A stretch of DNA of 40,833 nucleotides from an uncultured Clostridium sp. (GCA_900543885.1 UQTA01000024.1:1-40833); one strand, 5' to 3'. Shown: positions 1 to 9,274, counted from the first letter of the stretch. Numbers and translations are program-made. The notes: generated by a model not told the origin, from the letters alone.

Positions 1-123
1 CTCCTGATGAGTCATTAGCTTCTTGAATTGATTTACTAACTCTATAATACCTCAAAAAGTTGCCTGCCTTTGACAGCTTATTTGAGTGCGCCCATTTATG
101 GCTGTCCTCTACTTTCTTTCACA

Positions 124-1563
124 CTAATACGTCCTCCTTGCTCTTAAATGATTGCGCAGCGTACCTATAGCTTCATACTGCTCATTGGCTGCTTCTAAAA
201 ATGCCTGTTCTTCCGGTGAAATCGTTTCTTCTGTTTCTGGTATCTCCTGCTGGATCTCATGGATCCGTTCAATTAACATTTCAAGACGGGTCACAGGATC
301 CTTTTCTTTCGCTTCTTTTGGCAGTTCAATATCACCATAAGAACCTGACAGATATAAGGATACCTTGGCGCAGGCCGGGCCGGTCAGTTCGTAAAGTACG
401 CTGGAAGCCAAAATAACAGTCTGCAGGTCAATCCCCATCTGTCCGCCCAGGGTCCGCGCTCCCAAAGCCGCCAGACCAATAGCTACACCTGCCTGAGGTA
501 CCAGTGCCAGACCTAAGTAATTACGTACCTGTTTTTTCTTATGTACCGCCATACAGCCTAAATAGGCGCCTGCATATTTTCCAATGATACGTGTAAGGAA
601 ATATGCTACTCCAATGACTAAAAGAGAAGCCCCATCTTCTCCTGCGGAAGGATTAAGCAGTGCATCTAACCGGAAGGAAAGCCCGGACCGTACAAAAAAC
701 AGAAGCAGGATCGGCGGGCTGAAATAATTTAACTGCTTAAATAGTTTATCGTCATCGGATAAATTAATATAAATGGTTCCCATAGACATACATCCAAGAA
801 GAGGTGATACATCCGCCAGAGAACAGATTCCGCAAAAAGCAAACAATGCTGCCACCGATATGATCAGGCGGTTGTCTTTGTATTTTTTCTTTGGCATAAG
901 GCATTTTAACAGCCAGCCAAAGATACCTCCTAATACCAGTACTGCTCCGTTAATGATGATCGGTTTTAAAATATTTCCCATCTGGAAACCACCTGTTCCA
1001 GAAAGAGCCGCCAGTGCAATGGAAATAGCTGCACTGTATTCGATCAGGCCTACTACATCATCCAGTGCCACCACCTGTAAAAGGGTGTCTACAAAATCTC
1101 CTTTTGCCCCGGTCTGACGAATGGTCATAATGGTAGATGCAGGCGCCGTGGCTGATGCCAAAGCTGCCAGTACAATGGAAAATGCCAGATTTAAGCGGAG
1201 CACGCCATAAACCACTGCAAAGACGCATACAGACGCCAGCACTGCTTCCATGACCGTGATCACAACTACTTTCCAGCCATTTTTCTTTAGCACAGAAAAG
1301 CGAAAAAATTCCCCTGTGCTGAAAGCAATAAAGGCAAGTGCAATGTCAGAAAGAAAATCCATTCCATCTATGACTTTCACCGGCACCATATCCAGGCAGT
1401 AAGGACCCATTAGAATCCCTGCCAGAATGTATCCCGTCACATTAGGCAGCTTAAATAACCTGGTGATCCGGGTCATAAGATAACCTATAAACAACATCAG
1501 GGCAATCGTAATGATAACGACTGATGCCTGGGATGTTGCATGGTAAAATAAAAATGACTTCAT
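124..1563 (-). CDS. Kef/CPA2-type cation:proton antiporter
   Basis: This is a 479-residue integral membrane protein of the sodium/hydrogen exchanger superfamily (CPA2/Kef-like). It probably exchanges Na+ or K+ for protons across the cytoplasmic membrane. About a dozen hydrophobic segments run from residue 15 to about 405, with the pattern 'LPNVTGYILAGILMGP' near residue 40 that is typical of the first repeat of these exchangers. The tail (about residues 410-479) is hydrophilic, acidic and probably helical ('ETEETISPEEQ'); it has no recognisable TrkA-N or TrkA-C domain, so it is unlike full Kef channels. The ATG start is preceded by a G-rich RBS (cagggggtt). The gene is divergent from a LysR regulator with about 135 bp between them, so control by that regulator is plausible but unproven. 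The ion specificity cannot be read from sequence. Confidence 0.85.
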   Translation of the reverse strand: MKSFLFYHATSQASVVIITIALMLFIGYLMTRITRLFKLPNVTGYILAGILMGPYCLDMVPVKVIDGMDFLSDIALAFIAFSTGEFFRFSVLKKNGWKVVVITVMEAVLASVCVFAVVYGVLRLNLAFSIVLAALASATAPASTIMTIRQTGAKGDFVDTLLQVVALDDVVGLIEYSAAISIALAALSGTGGFQMGNILKPIIINGAVLVLGGIFGWLLKCLMPKKKYKDNRLIISVAALFAFCGICSLADVSPLLGCMSMGTIYINLSDDDKLFKQLNYFSPPILLLFFVRSGLSFRLDALLNPSAGEDGASLLVIGVAYFLTRIIGKYAGAYLGCMAVHKKKQVRNYLGLALVPQAGVAIGLAALGARTLGGQMGIDLQTVILASSVLYELTGPACAKVSLYLSGSYGDIELPKEAKEKDPVTRLEMLIERIHEIQQEIPETEETISPEEQAFLEAANEQYEAIGTLRNHLRARRTY

Positions 1564-1698
1564 TTTATAACCCCCTGTTTTCCTTGTATGTTATGTTTCT
1601 ATATGATATACTGTTTTACAATAAAATCAAATTATTTTATTTTTGTGTATGATAAATTCTTATTATGATTTCTATGTATAATACATGAAGGAGACATT

Positions 1699-2598
1699 AT
1701 GCTTGGTTCAAAAATAGAAACACTGTTAGCCGTTGCTGAATTTCAAAATTTCACAAAGGCTGCCGCCTCTCTCTCCCTTACCCAGCCAGCAGTCAGTCAC
1801 CATATAAATCAGTTGGAGCAAGAGCTGGGAGCCACTTTATTTGTGAGGGGAAAAGGCAGTTTAATACTGACTCCTGAGGGCGAGATTGTCTTAAAATATG
1901 CCCGAAGGATCAAAGCCTTATATGGAAAAATGGAAACGGAAATTGATAATTCCAGAAAGCAGCTGACTAAGGTACGCATCGGCATCACACATACCTCCGA
2001 AAGCAACCTGACCACGGAAGTCTTGGCACGCTGCAGCAACGAGAATAATAATTTTTCTATAACTATTATTACTGATACCATAAATAATCTTTATGATATG
2101 TTGGACAATTATGAGATTGACCTGGCTATCGTGGACGGAACTCCTGCCGGACATTCTCTTTGCTCCCTGATGTTAGCTACCGATTATCTGGTATGTGTCA
2201 TGCCAAACAGGCATCCTTTAGCCAAACGTGCCATGGTCACTTTATCGGAATTAAAGCAGGAGCGGATGATCCTGCGGCTGCCTACTTCTGATACACGTAT
2301 GCTTTTTGAGTCCACCTTAAAAAGCATCGGTGACTCCATTGACAATTTTAATATCACCCTGGAAGTTGACAACATCGCTACCATCAAGGATCTGGTGCGA
2401 AAAGGACTTGGCGTTTCCATACTGCCTCAAAGCGCCTGCGCCAGAGAACAAAAAAAGGGAAAAATGGCAGTTCTGCCTATTGAAAACTTAAGCATGATGC
2501 GCGAGACCAAAATCGTTTATAAAAAAGACTTTACCCACATGGATATCCTTCAGGAGATCACACGGGTGTATCATGAGACAGCAAGGAGCTACCAGTAA
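1699..2598 (+). CDS. LysR-family transcriptional regulator
   Basis: This is a 299-residue LysR-type regulator. The N-terminal winged helix-turn-helix (residues 1-60) contains the family signature 'FTKAAASLSLTQPAVSHHINQLEQELG'-like region, followed by a linker helix and a periplasmic-binding-protein-like effector domain (about 90-290). The length is normal. The start is fixed by AAGGAG at 1688-1693 and a TATAAT box at 1677-1682, which gives a very short leader. It is divergent from the cation antiporter on the left and is followed in the same direction by the AGCS symporter, which has its own promoter. LysR proteins usually control the divergent neighbour, so the antiporter is the first candidate target. 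The effector is unknown. Confidence 0.9.
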   Translation: MLGSKIETLLAVAEFQNFTKAAASLSLTQPAVSHHINQLEQELGATLFVRGKGSLILTPEGEIVLKYARRIKALYGKMETEIDNSRKQLTKVRIGITHTSESNLTTEVLARCSNENNNFSITIITDTINNLYDMLDNYEIDLAIVDGTPAGHSLCSLMLATDYLVCVMPNRHPLAKRAMVTLSELKQERMILRLPTSDTRMLFESTLKSIGDSIDNFNITLEVDNIATIKDLVRKGLGVSILPQSACAREQKKGKMAVLPIENLSMMRETKIVYKKDFTHMDILQEITRVYHETARSYQ

Positions 2599-2635
2599 GT
2601 ATCTGTATCTGTAATCATTTTGGCCATAATAATAG

Positions 2636-2679
2636 GTTACAGTTCAGGCGGGCAAGAAGATGCAAGGCAGAACTGTAAC
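2636..2679. mobile_element. 44-bp miniature element with 8-bp target duplication
   Basis: The element has perfect 10-bp terminal inverted repeats, GTTACAGTTC and GAACTGTAAC. It is flanked on both sides by the same 8 bases, aataatag (2628-2635 and 2680-2687). The end sequence matches the first ten bases of the IS66-type element at 32029-33848, and 8 bp is the duplication length of that family. This suggests a non-autonomous derivative moved in trans. It lies between the LysR gene and the promoter of the AGCS gene. Confidence 0.75.
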
Positions 2680-2709
2680 AATAATAGACTTTTTCTACTG
2701 TTTTATAGT

Positions 2710-2738
2710 TTTACAAATCAGCGAAAACAGTGTATAAT
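2710..2738 (+). promoter_or_regulatory. sigma-A promoter of the AGCS symporter gene
   Basis: TTTACA at 2710-2715 and TATAAT at 2733-2738 are separated by 17 bp. The predicted transcript would have a leader of about 95 nt before the ATG at 2840. The 44-bp miniature element lies just upstream of the -35 box. Confidence 0.65.
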
Positions 2739-2839
2739 AGATAACTAGCCCTTTAACGCGTTCAAGTGCACATAAGTGTTCTTAAAGTGTTTTAAATAAA
2801 ATGGCTAAAAATAAAAATGACAGGAGAAAGAAATCACTT

Positions 2840-4228
2840 ATGATCGTTCATATAATCGAAGCTGTGTATCGTTTTCTGTGGGGTGATCTGTTTACCCTGA
2901 GATTAGGAACTTTTTCTATGGGTGTTCCACTTCTGGTACTGCTTTTGATCCCAACAGGTATTTATTTTACGTTCCGCACCAATTTTGTGTCTGTACGCCT
3001 GTTCCCGGACATGGTACGTTCGCTGACTGAAAAGAAAGGAAATAACAACAGTTTATCACCGCTGCAGACCTTGTTTGTATCTACTGCCACCCGGGTCGGC
3101 ATGGGCAATCTGGTCGGCGTAGTAGCTGCTGTTTCTGCCGGAGGTGCAGGAGCTGTTTTCTGGATGTGGCTTTCTGCCATTTTAGGCTCTGCTACTGCTT
3201 TCATTGAAGCAACTCTGGCACAGATCCATAAAGAAGAAGATTCTTTGTACGGCGGCTTCCACGGCGGACCTGCTTACTATATCCACTATTATGCAGAAAA
3301 AGTGCGCAAAAAGAAACTGAAGCACTCTGTGATTGCCGTGTTATTTGCCTTATCCGGTCTGTTATGCTGGTGCGGCATCAGCCAGGTGATCAGTAATTCT
3401 GTTGCCTCTGCCTTTGAAAATGCCTTTTCCATACCGCCTATTATCACCACTGTGATCCTGGTGATCTTATCTGCTGTGATCGTGCTTCGCAAAAATGCAA
3501 CAGTAAAGGCACTTGACATTATCGTTCCGGTAATGGCGGCTATGTATTTTATCATTACTATTTTTATTATCGTGACCCATATTGGGCAGCTTCCAGGCGT
3601 ATTTTCCAGGATTTTTAAAGAAGCTTTCGGTCTTCGTGCTGTAGCTGGCGGCGGCTTTGGCGCTGTATTGATGAATGGCGTAAAACGTGGACTTTTCTCC
3701 AATGAAGCCGGTTCCGGTTCGGCTCCCTGCGCAGCCGCTGCTGCCGATGAAAAAGAACCTGTTAAAATGGGACTGATCCAGGCTTTAGGCGTATTTATTG
3801 ATACCATTGTGATCTGCAGCTGCACCGCTTTTATCCTGCTGCTGGTACCGGAAGATCTGACCCGGGGCCTTATGGGAATGGAGCTTTTACAGGCGGCTAT
3901 GAACTATCATCTTGGAAGCTTCGGCGTGATCTTTGTGGCTGTGACTCTGGCGCTGTTCAGTTTTTCCACCTTCCTTGGCATTCTCTTTTATGCCCGCTCC
4001 AATGTGGCTTATCTCTTTGGAAACCGCTGGCTGTGGCAGACCCTTTATAAGATCCTGGCTCTGATCATGCTTTTTATCGGCGGCATTCAGGCTTACACGG
4101 TGGTATGGGACCTGGGAGATGTAGGCATCGGACTGATGACTATTTTCAATCTGACTGTGCTCTTCCCACTTTCCGGGGAAGCCTTGTCTGCGTTGGCTGA
4201 ATATGAAAAACAACGAAAAAATCCATAA
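2840..4228 (+). CDS. Alanine/glycine:cation symporter (AGCS family)
   Basis: This is a sodium/proton-coupled amino-acid symporter of the AGCS (AlsT/AgcS/DagA) family, about 462 residues with roughly 11 membrane segments. Family hallmarks are the 'GGPAYYI' stretch and the conserved 'RGLFSNEAGSGSAP' motif in the middle of the protein. An upstream in-frame ATG at 2801 would add 13 lysine-rich residues, but it has no ribosome site. The ATG at 2840 follows AGGAGAAAG, so it is preferred, although its spacing is rather long. The substrate is probably alanine or glycine (family inference). It ends convergently with a MATE gene across a terminator. Confidence 0.88.
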   Translation: MIVHIIEAVYRFLWGDLFTLRLGTFSMGVPLLVLLLIPTGIYFTFRTNFVSVRLFPDMVRSLTEKKGNNNSLSPLQTLFVSTATRVGMGNLVGVVAAVSAGGAGAVFWMWLSAILGSATAFIEATLAQIHKEEDSLYGGFHGGPAYYIHYYAEKVRKKKLKHSVIAVLFALSGLLCWCGISQVISNSVASAFENAFSIPPIITTVILVILSAVIVLRKNATVKALDIIVPVMAAMYFIITIFIIVTHIGQLPGVFSRIFKEAFGLRAVAGGGFGAVLMNGVKRGLFSNEAGSGSAPCAAAAADEKEPVKMGLIQALGVFIDTIVICSCTAFILLLVPEDLTRGLMGMELLQAAMNYHLGSFGVIFVAVTLALFSFSTFLGILFYARSNVAYLFGNRWLWQTLYKILALIMLFIGGIQAYTVVWDLGDVGIGLMTIFNLTVLFPLSGEALSALAEYEKQRKNP

Positions 4229-4260
4229 CGTCAATATATCTGCAATATAGTATATTCAAA

Positions 4261-4293
4261 AAAGGACAGAAGCCTGGTTGCCTCTGTCCTTTT
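4261..4293. terminator. Bidirectional terminator between AGCS and MATE genes
   Basis: AAAGGACAGA and TCTGTCCTTTT form a 10-bp stem with a 12-nt loop. An A-run on the left and a T-run on the right let it serve both convergent genes. Confidence 0.85.
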
Positions 4294-4298
4294 ATTTA

Positions 4299-5666
4299 TC
4301 ATATATATTTTTTGTTACAGTTCAGCCTTGCATCATCTGTTTTTCTTCTCTTTAATATCTCATGCCAGTATACCGGCACAAGCAGCCCACACGCCCCGAT
4401 CCATGCAAATGGCGTTGCAAAGCAGATTCCCACATAGCCAATGATTCCCGCAAACACAGTAGTAGATGTAATACGGAAAATCAGTTCAATGATGCAGGCT
4501 GTAAATGGCGTCCAGCTGTTTCCCATACTTTGGATAGCAGAGCGATAGATCTGCAGCACTCCAAGAAGCAGGTAAAAAGGCGCTACGGTCAGCAGATAGT
4601 GGTCAGAATACCAGATGATCTCTGCTGTAGGCTGACTTACAAACATCGGCACTACCAGATGACGGCCAAAAATGATCATCACGCACATAATGGCATTGGC
4701 AATGCTTGTCTGAAGCAGACATGCCGCTGTTCCTTTGCGGATGCGATCCCACAGGCCAGCTCCGTAATTTTGGGCTACATAGTTGGAAATGGCAATACCG
4801 AAAGCTGCATTCATAAGAACAGAGATCTGGTCTACTTTCGTAGCAGCTGTATAGCCGGCGATTGCTTCTGTTCCCAGTGCATTAACAGCGCCCTGCATAG
4901 CCAGCTGGCCGATGCACATAACGGACATCTGAAAGCCCATAGGGAAGCCAATGCTTAAATGTATTTTTAAAGCGGAAGATAACAAGGTAAAATCCTCTTT
5001 TTTCAAGCGGAGTATGAGGAATTTCCTCACGCCTATTACTGTACATAATACAGCAGATAAAAGCTGGCTTAAAACAGTAGCCCAGGCTGCTCCTGCTACT
5101 CCCATCTGCAGCGGAACGATAAATACCACATCCAGGAAAATATTCAATAAAGAGGAGAAAATAAGGAATATCAACGGTGTACGGCTGTCTCCCAGTGCCC
5201 TGAGGATATTGGATATCATGTTATAAAAGATCGTAGTGCCTGTACCCAGGAGTACAGCAAACATGTAATCATAGGCCATATCGCAGATCTTTTCCGGAGT
5301 CCTCTGCCAGTATAAGATCTGGTGCGCCAGACCACAGCAGATCGCGGTTATGATCACAGTGAAGAAAATACATAAGATAATGGACACTGCCACGCTGCGG
5401 CGCATCCCTTTTTCATCTCTTGCGCCAAACCGGTGCCCCAGGCAGATACCAAAACCTCCTGTGATTCCCTGGATAAAACAAAGCACCAGATAAATAACAA
5501 TAGCTGTAGAGCCTACTGCCGCCAGGGCATCTGCTCCCAGCGTTCTTCCTACGATCACTGTATCTGCCAGCGTATAAAACAACTGGAACAGATTGCCGCC
5601 GATAACCGGCAACGAAAATTTTAAGATTACGGAAAATGGATTTCCTTTTGTCAGATCCTGTGCCAT
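4299..5666 (-). CDS. MATE-family multidrug/cation antiporter
   Basis: This is a 455-residue MATE-family transporter with 12 predicted membrane helices. It begins with the typical 'KGNPFSVILKFSLPVIGGNLFQLFYTL' pattern (residues 6-32), in which the helix-1 PxxxG is recognisable, and carries the paired 'GRTLGADALAAVG' motif. Such proteins export drugs or metabolites using Na+ or H+ gradients. It is the second gene of a minus-strand operon and starts two bases after the NhaC stop codon, so the two are probably translationally coupled. Its last codons (DDARLNC) lie within a 26-bp sequence matching the terminal repeats of a mobile-element family seen elsewhere here, so the natural C-terminus appears to have been replaced or extended by an insertion end. 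The substrate is unknown. Confidence 0.9.
   Translation of the reverse strand: MAQDLTKGNPFSVILKFSLPVIGGNLFQLFYTLADTVIVGRTLGADALAAVGSTAIVIYLVLCFIQGITGGFGICLGHRFGARDEKGMRRSVAVSIILCIFFTVIITAICCGLAHQILYWQRTPEKICDMAYDYMFAVLLGTGTTIFYNMISNILRALGDSRTPLIFLIFSSLLNIFLDVVFIVPLQMGVAGAAWATVLSQLLSAVLCTVIGVRKFLILRLKKEDFTLLSSALKIHLSIGFPMGFQMSVMCIGQLAMQGAVNALGTEAIAGYTAATKVDQISVLMNAAFGIAISNYVAQNYGAGLWDRIRKGTAACLLQTSIANAIMCVMIIFGRHLVVPMFVSQPTAEIIWYSDHYLLTVAPFYLLLGVLQIYRSAIQSMGNSWTPFTACIIELIFRITSTTVFAGIIGYVGICFATPFAWIGACGLLVPVYWHEILKRRKTDDARLNCNKKYI
4314..4339 (-). repeat. Solo end of the GTTACAGTTC element family inside the MATE 3' end
   Basis: The plus strand begins GTTACAGTTCAGCCTTGCAT and continues CATCTG. 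It matches the reverse complement of the right ends of the elements at 2636-2679 and 12694-12722, and shares its first 14 bases with the IS66 terminal repeat at 32029. No partner end or target duplication was found. It encodes the last residues of the MATE protein. Confidence 0.6.
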
Positions 5667-5668
5667 AA

Positions 5669-6982
5669 CTATTTCTTCCTTCTTTTACTTTTATATGTAA
5701 AAGTATCTGTAACCAGCTGACACAGCGGCACCAGATACAAATAACAGCCTGCAAGCAGAGCCGCATCTGGAGCACCGATAGCTGCTAAAGGCACTGCCCC
5801 TGCAATGGACCATGGAAACAGCGGAGCAATAAGGACTGCCCCATTTTCCAGATACATTGCCATATCCTTCTTATCCTGCACCAGCTTATGGCACAGCTGC
5901 TGGGTCACAATGATCGCCAGTGTCTGATTACAGGATACAGCGCAGGCTAAAGCCGATACCGGCAATATCACTCCAAAGGGTGAGATTTTTTCTCCAGCTT
6001 TCGCGATTTTTTCCTGCAATGGCTTCAGCAGACCGGTTGTCTCAAAAATACCGGAAAAGCAGGAGGACAAACACACAATGGCTACTACTTTCACCATGGA
6101 TAGAATGCCGCCTCCATCCATCATTTTCCCAATCTGAGGATCTGCTGAACTGTATCCCAGGACCATTGTATGGAAAACATCAGAAAATGCCCGCTGCTGA
6201 TAAAACAGGCAGATCACAAAGGCCCATAGAATACTGACTATCATTGCCTTTTTCACTTCCACTTTACGCAAAGCCAGAATAAGAATGATCACTGCCGGCA
6301 AAAGAGGGATGATCCCCTGTTTAAACTCTTTTGCAAACAGACTTCCTACATCCGCTGCTGTACCGCCAGAACTATTTTGCAGCCAGCCCATTCCCCAAAA
6401 CAGAATACAGCAGATACCAAAGGGAATTACTGCTGTTTTCATCATTTCCCGTATATTTTCATACATATCAGAACGTGTTACCTCTGACACCAGAAGGGTG
6501 CTGGTAGAGACCGGTGAACAGCGATCCCCAAAAAAGGCACCTGATATGATCGCACCGCCAGCCATTACCGGGCTGACCCCCATAGTCTGGGCAATAGCCA
6601 TACAAATCGCACCCATAGTAGCCGCTGTGCCAAAGGACGTTCCTATAAGAAAGGACACCAGGCAGTTTAATAAAAAGGCAAGAAGGATAAAAATGGACGG
6701 TGTGATCAGCCGCACACAATATACTACGATGGTCGGGATCGTGCCTGCGGACCTCCACAAACCGGTAAGTACGCCGATCAATATCATGGTAAGCAGAACA
6801 TTTTTTACTGTTTTGATCCCCTGCAGACACATATCTATCGTTTCCTTCAGGGAAAATCCTTTTTTCAAGCTGTATGCAAAAAACAGCAAAAGACCTCCCA
6901 CCAAAGCATACAAAACAGGAATACCGAAAGCCACACAGCCAATCAGCATTCCTGTAAACACGGCAAGCACCAGCAACTCCAT
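5669..6982 (-). CDS. NhaC-family Na+/H+ antiporter
   Basis: This is a 437-residue secondary transporter of the NhaC ion-transporter superfamily with about 11-12 membrane segments. Recognisable family stretches are 'LIGTSFGTAATMGAI' and 'GAIISGAFFGDRCSPVSTSTLL', which matches the NhaC 'FGDkcSPlSdTt' region. The open frame extends 18 codons upstream, but GAGAGG lies 6 bp before the ATG at 6982, so that start is used. It is the first gene of a two-gene operon with the MATE gene. The family includes Na+/H+ and malate/lactate or amino-acid exchangers; the exact substrate cannot be decided here. Confidence 0.85.
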   Translation of the reverse strand: MELLVLAVFTGMLIGCVAFGIPVLYALVGGLLLFFAYSLKKGFSLKETIDMCLQGIKTVKNVLLTMILIGVLTGLWRSAGTIPTIVVYCVRLITPSIFILLAFLLNCLVSFLIGTSFGTAATMGAICMAIAQTMGVSPVMAGGAIISGAFFGDRCSPVSTSTLLVSEVTRSDMYENIREMMKTAVIPFGICCILFWGMGWLQNSSGGTAADVGSLFAKEFKQGIIPLLPAVIILILALRKVEVKKAMIVSILWAFVICLFYQQRAFSDVFHTMVLGYSSADPQIGKMMDGGGILSMVKVVAIVCLSSCFSGIFETTGLLKPLQEKIAKAGEKISPFGVILPVSALACAVSCNQTLAIIVTQQLCHKLVQDKKDMAMYLENGAVLIAPLFPWSIAGAVPLAAIGAPDAALLAGCYLYLVPLCQLVTDTFTYKSKRRKK

Positions 6983-7211
6983 TGTAAACCTCTCTTTTGT
7001 TTCAGATTCTTTGTTTTCAAATGAATGTTTCGGCACTTACATTATCATATTTTTCGTGAAATTTCCAGTATATTGCAGCCTGTTCCCATTAAAAAAATAA
7101 ATTTCCCCGCCAGACCTGTCATATATCTTCAGGCAATACCCCAGGAAAGCTGGCCCTTTATCGTGTATACTGTATTTTCATTTTCATCATACATATCATA
7201 ACTGTCAACTC

Positions 7212-8606
7212 TTATTTTACACGGACCAGTTTCACCACTGTTTCACAGTTTGCAGTTGCCGGAAACATATCAACTGCAACTGCTCTTTCCAGTTTATAGC
7301 CTCTCTCCTGTAAAATCACCAGATCTCTTACCAGACTGGTAGGTTTACAGGAAATATACACCAGGTGATCTACGCCAAACTTGATAATCCGGTCTAATGC
7401 TTTGGGATGGATTCCGTCTCTTGGCGGGTCTAAAATAATAAGATCAGGCTTTTCAGTTATTTCATCGATTACTTTTAATACATCCCCGGCAATAAATTCG
7501 CAGTTATGCAGACCATTTGCCTCTGCATTCTCCCGTGCTGCGCCTACTGCCTCTTCTACGATCTCCACACCAACTACCTTCTTTGCTACCGGCGCTATGA
7601 TCTGGGAAATAGTTCCTGTTCCGCTGTATAAGTCGAAGACTACTTTGTCTTTTGTCTCTCCTACATAACCTCTTGCTGTCTCATAAAGTACCTCTGCTCC
7701 CAGGGAATTGGTCTGGAAAAAGGAAAATGGAGTAATCTGAAACTTTAAACCTAACAGCTCCTCATAAAAATAGCCTTTCCCATAAAGCACCGTAGTTTCA
7801 TCGCTCTGCACCACATCAGCCAGTGTATCATTGCGGATATGAAGGATTCCTGCAAAACTTCCTTCCATTTTAAGCCCTAACAGTGTTTCTTTCCACTCTT
7901 CTAACAATACCTTCTCTGCCTCTAGAGATTCCGGCATACCCAAAGCACCTGTCTGGCCGGAAGTTACCAAAGCTACCAGAATCTCTCCTGTTTTTACGGC
8001 TCTTCGCACCAGCAAATGCCTTAAATAACCTTCATGCTGCAGCTTTCTGTAATATCCCATTCCTTTTTCTGTAAAATACTCCAAAGTTGCAGTTAATATT
8101 TTTCGGAAATCTTCATGGACAATATGACACTGAGGAGTATTTACAATATCATAAAAACTGCCTCTGCGATGCATTCCCAGCGCCAATGGTCCGCCTTTGT
8201 ACTCATCTCCAAAAGAGAACTCCATTTTATTTCTGTATCCATCTGAAATCGGGCTTCCTTTAATACCTTCAAATTCATAAGAATCGCAGACGCTGTCTAA
8301 CAGTGCCTTGATCTGTCCCTCTTTGATCTTTAACTGTTCTTCATAAGGAAGGCTCTGATACAGGCAGCCGCCGCATACACCAAAATGAGGACATGCACTT
8401 TCCCTGCGTTCCAATGCAGATGCTTCCATGACCTCTAAAAGCCGTCCCTCGCACTTGCCATTTCTTTTTTTATTGATCACAAATCGCACCCTCTGCCCTG
8501 GAATAGCATTTTTTACGACCACCTTTTCCTCATTTACATGAAGAATCCCCTTGTTAGGGAATTCTACCTTTTCTACAACCGCTTCGTAAATTTCGCCTTT
8601 TTTCAC
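7212..8606 (-). CDS. rlmD: TrmA/RlmD-type RNA (uracil-5-)-methyltransferase
   Basis: This is a SAM-dependent RNA m5U methyltransferase of the RlmD/RumA-RlmCD group (464 residues). An N-terminal TRAM domain (about 1-60) is followed by a 4Fe-4S ligand set C72-x5-C78-x2-C81-x78-C160, the spacing expected for RumA. The SAM site 'FDLYSGTGTIS' and the catalytic region 'DPPRDGIHPKAL' ... 'YISCKPTSLVRDL' follow, where the cysteine is the nucleophile. Translation starts at GTG, supported by AAGGAG ten bases upstream. In Firmicutes one such enzyme usually modifies 23S rRNA U747 and U1939 (RlmCD), so the gene symbol is approximate. Confidence 0.9.
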   Translation of the reverse strand: MKKGEIYEAVVEKVEFPNKGILHVNEEKVVVKNAIPGQRVRFVINKKRNGKCEGRLLEVMEASALERRESACPHFGVCGGCLYQSLPYEEQLKIKEGQIKALLDSVCDSYEFEGIKGSPISDGYRNKMEFSFGDEYKGGPLALGMHRRGSFYDIVNTPQCHIVHEDFRKILTATLEYFTEKGMGYYRKLQHEGYLRHLLVRRAVKTGEILVALVTSGQTGALGMPESLEAEKVLLEEWKETLLGLKMEGSFAGILHIRNDTLADVVQSDETTVLYGKGYFYEELLGLKFQITPFSFFQTNSLGAEVLYETARGYVGETKDKVVFDLYSGTGTISQIIAPVAKKVVGVEIVEEAVGAARENAEANGLHNCEFIAGDVLKVIDEITEKPDLIILDPPRDGIHPKALDRIIKFGVDHLVYISCKPTSLVRDLVILQERGYKLERAVAVDMFPATANCETVVKLVRVK

Positions 8607-8689
8607 GTTTTTGCTCCTTATCTCATTGTGTACTCTGTTTCTATCACTTATTTATCATAAAAATAATCAGATGGCAACCAATACCCAAT

Positions 8690-8722
8690 AAAAGCGTGTC
8701 CCTCTATATGAGACACGCTTTT
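8690..8722. terminator. Terminator after the small membrane-protein gene
   Basis: AAAAGCGTGTC (8690-8700) pairs perfectly with GACACGCTTTT (8712-8722). It lies about 40 bp downstream of the stop of the minus-strand gene at 8760-9089, so it terminates that transcript before the methyltransferase gene. Confidence 0.8.
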
Positions 8723-8759
8723 AATCGTAAACATTCACACCTGTTACGTTTTCTTAATT

Positions 8760-9089
8760 TTATTCAGCCTTTTCTTCTTTCTTTTCGCTTTTCTTTTCCT
8801 CTGCCTTCTCATCCTCGAAGAAGTCATCGTCGAAATCATCATCAAAATCGTCTTCAAAATCTTCCAGATAATCCGGCGTAAAGAAACGATATACTGCGTA
8901 TGCAATACCTGCTACTGCTGCTACTGCGCCAATGATCGCCAGTACCCAGAGAATACAGTTCTTCTTTTTTTCGTCCTCTTCCCTCTTGTGGATCAGCTCA
9001 TTGATACGACTGGTATTCATCAATTCTTCTACACGGCTCAAAGCCTCTTTTCCCATAGTATCCCATCTTTCTCTGTCAAATCTGTTCAT
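8760..9089 (-). CDS. Small acidic single-pass membrane protein, function unknown
   Basis: This is a 109-residue protein with no confident family. An amphipathic charged N-terminal part (1-43) is followed by one strong membrane helix (about 44-67, 'CILWVLAIIGAVAAVAGIAYAVYRFF'-like region). The tail is extremely acidic, with repeated D-D-F/D-F-D units (about 72-92), and ends in a K/E-rich stretch. The predicted topology is a single-pass anchor with a highly charged domain on one side. The start is supported by AAAGGATGG seven bases upstream of the ATG. A TATAAT at 9176-9181 (minus strand) with an upstream TG could be its promoter. Similar acidic-tailed small proteins are common next to housekeeping genes in Lachnospiraceae (recollection). 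No function is assigned. Confidence 0.7.
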   Translation of the reverse strand: MNRFDRERWDTMGKEALSRVEELMNTSRINELIHKREEDEKKKNCILWVLAIIGAVAAVAGIAYAVYRFFTPDYLEDFEDDFDDDFDDDFFEDEKAEEKKSEKKEEKAE

Positions 9090-9243
9090 AGCAGTTCCAT
9101 CCTTTCTGCATTGATTATCTTTTTAAATCATCCACAAATGCTGCCTTAGGCAGCCACTTTTTCTATGATTACTTTATTATAACACGAAGGCATAAATTTT
9201 ACTACTGTTTGTCAAAGGATATTCGCAAGTCTCCTCCTTCACA

Positions 9244-9274
9244 GTTACTGTTCATGCGTTGCATGACCAGCAAC
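9244..9274. mobile_element. 31-bp palindromic mini-insertion with 8-bp target duplication
   Basis: The 31 bases begin GTTACTGTTCATGC and end GCATGACCAGCAAC, forming an imperfect palindrome. Both sides carry the exact octamer ccttcaca (9236-9243 and 9275-9282). The sequence is the same as the first 31 bases of the 133-134-bp repeats at 11794 and 29793, apart from a few substitutions. It lies between pcrA and the small membrane-protein gene. The rest of 9090-9307 also holds a GCTGCC/GGCAGC hairpin near 9139 and a minus-strand -10 box. Confidence 0.7.
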
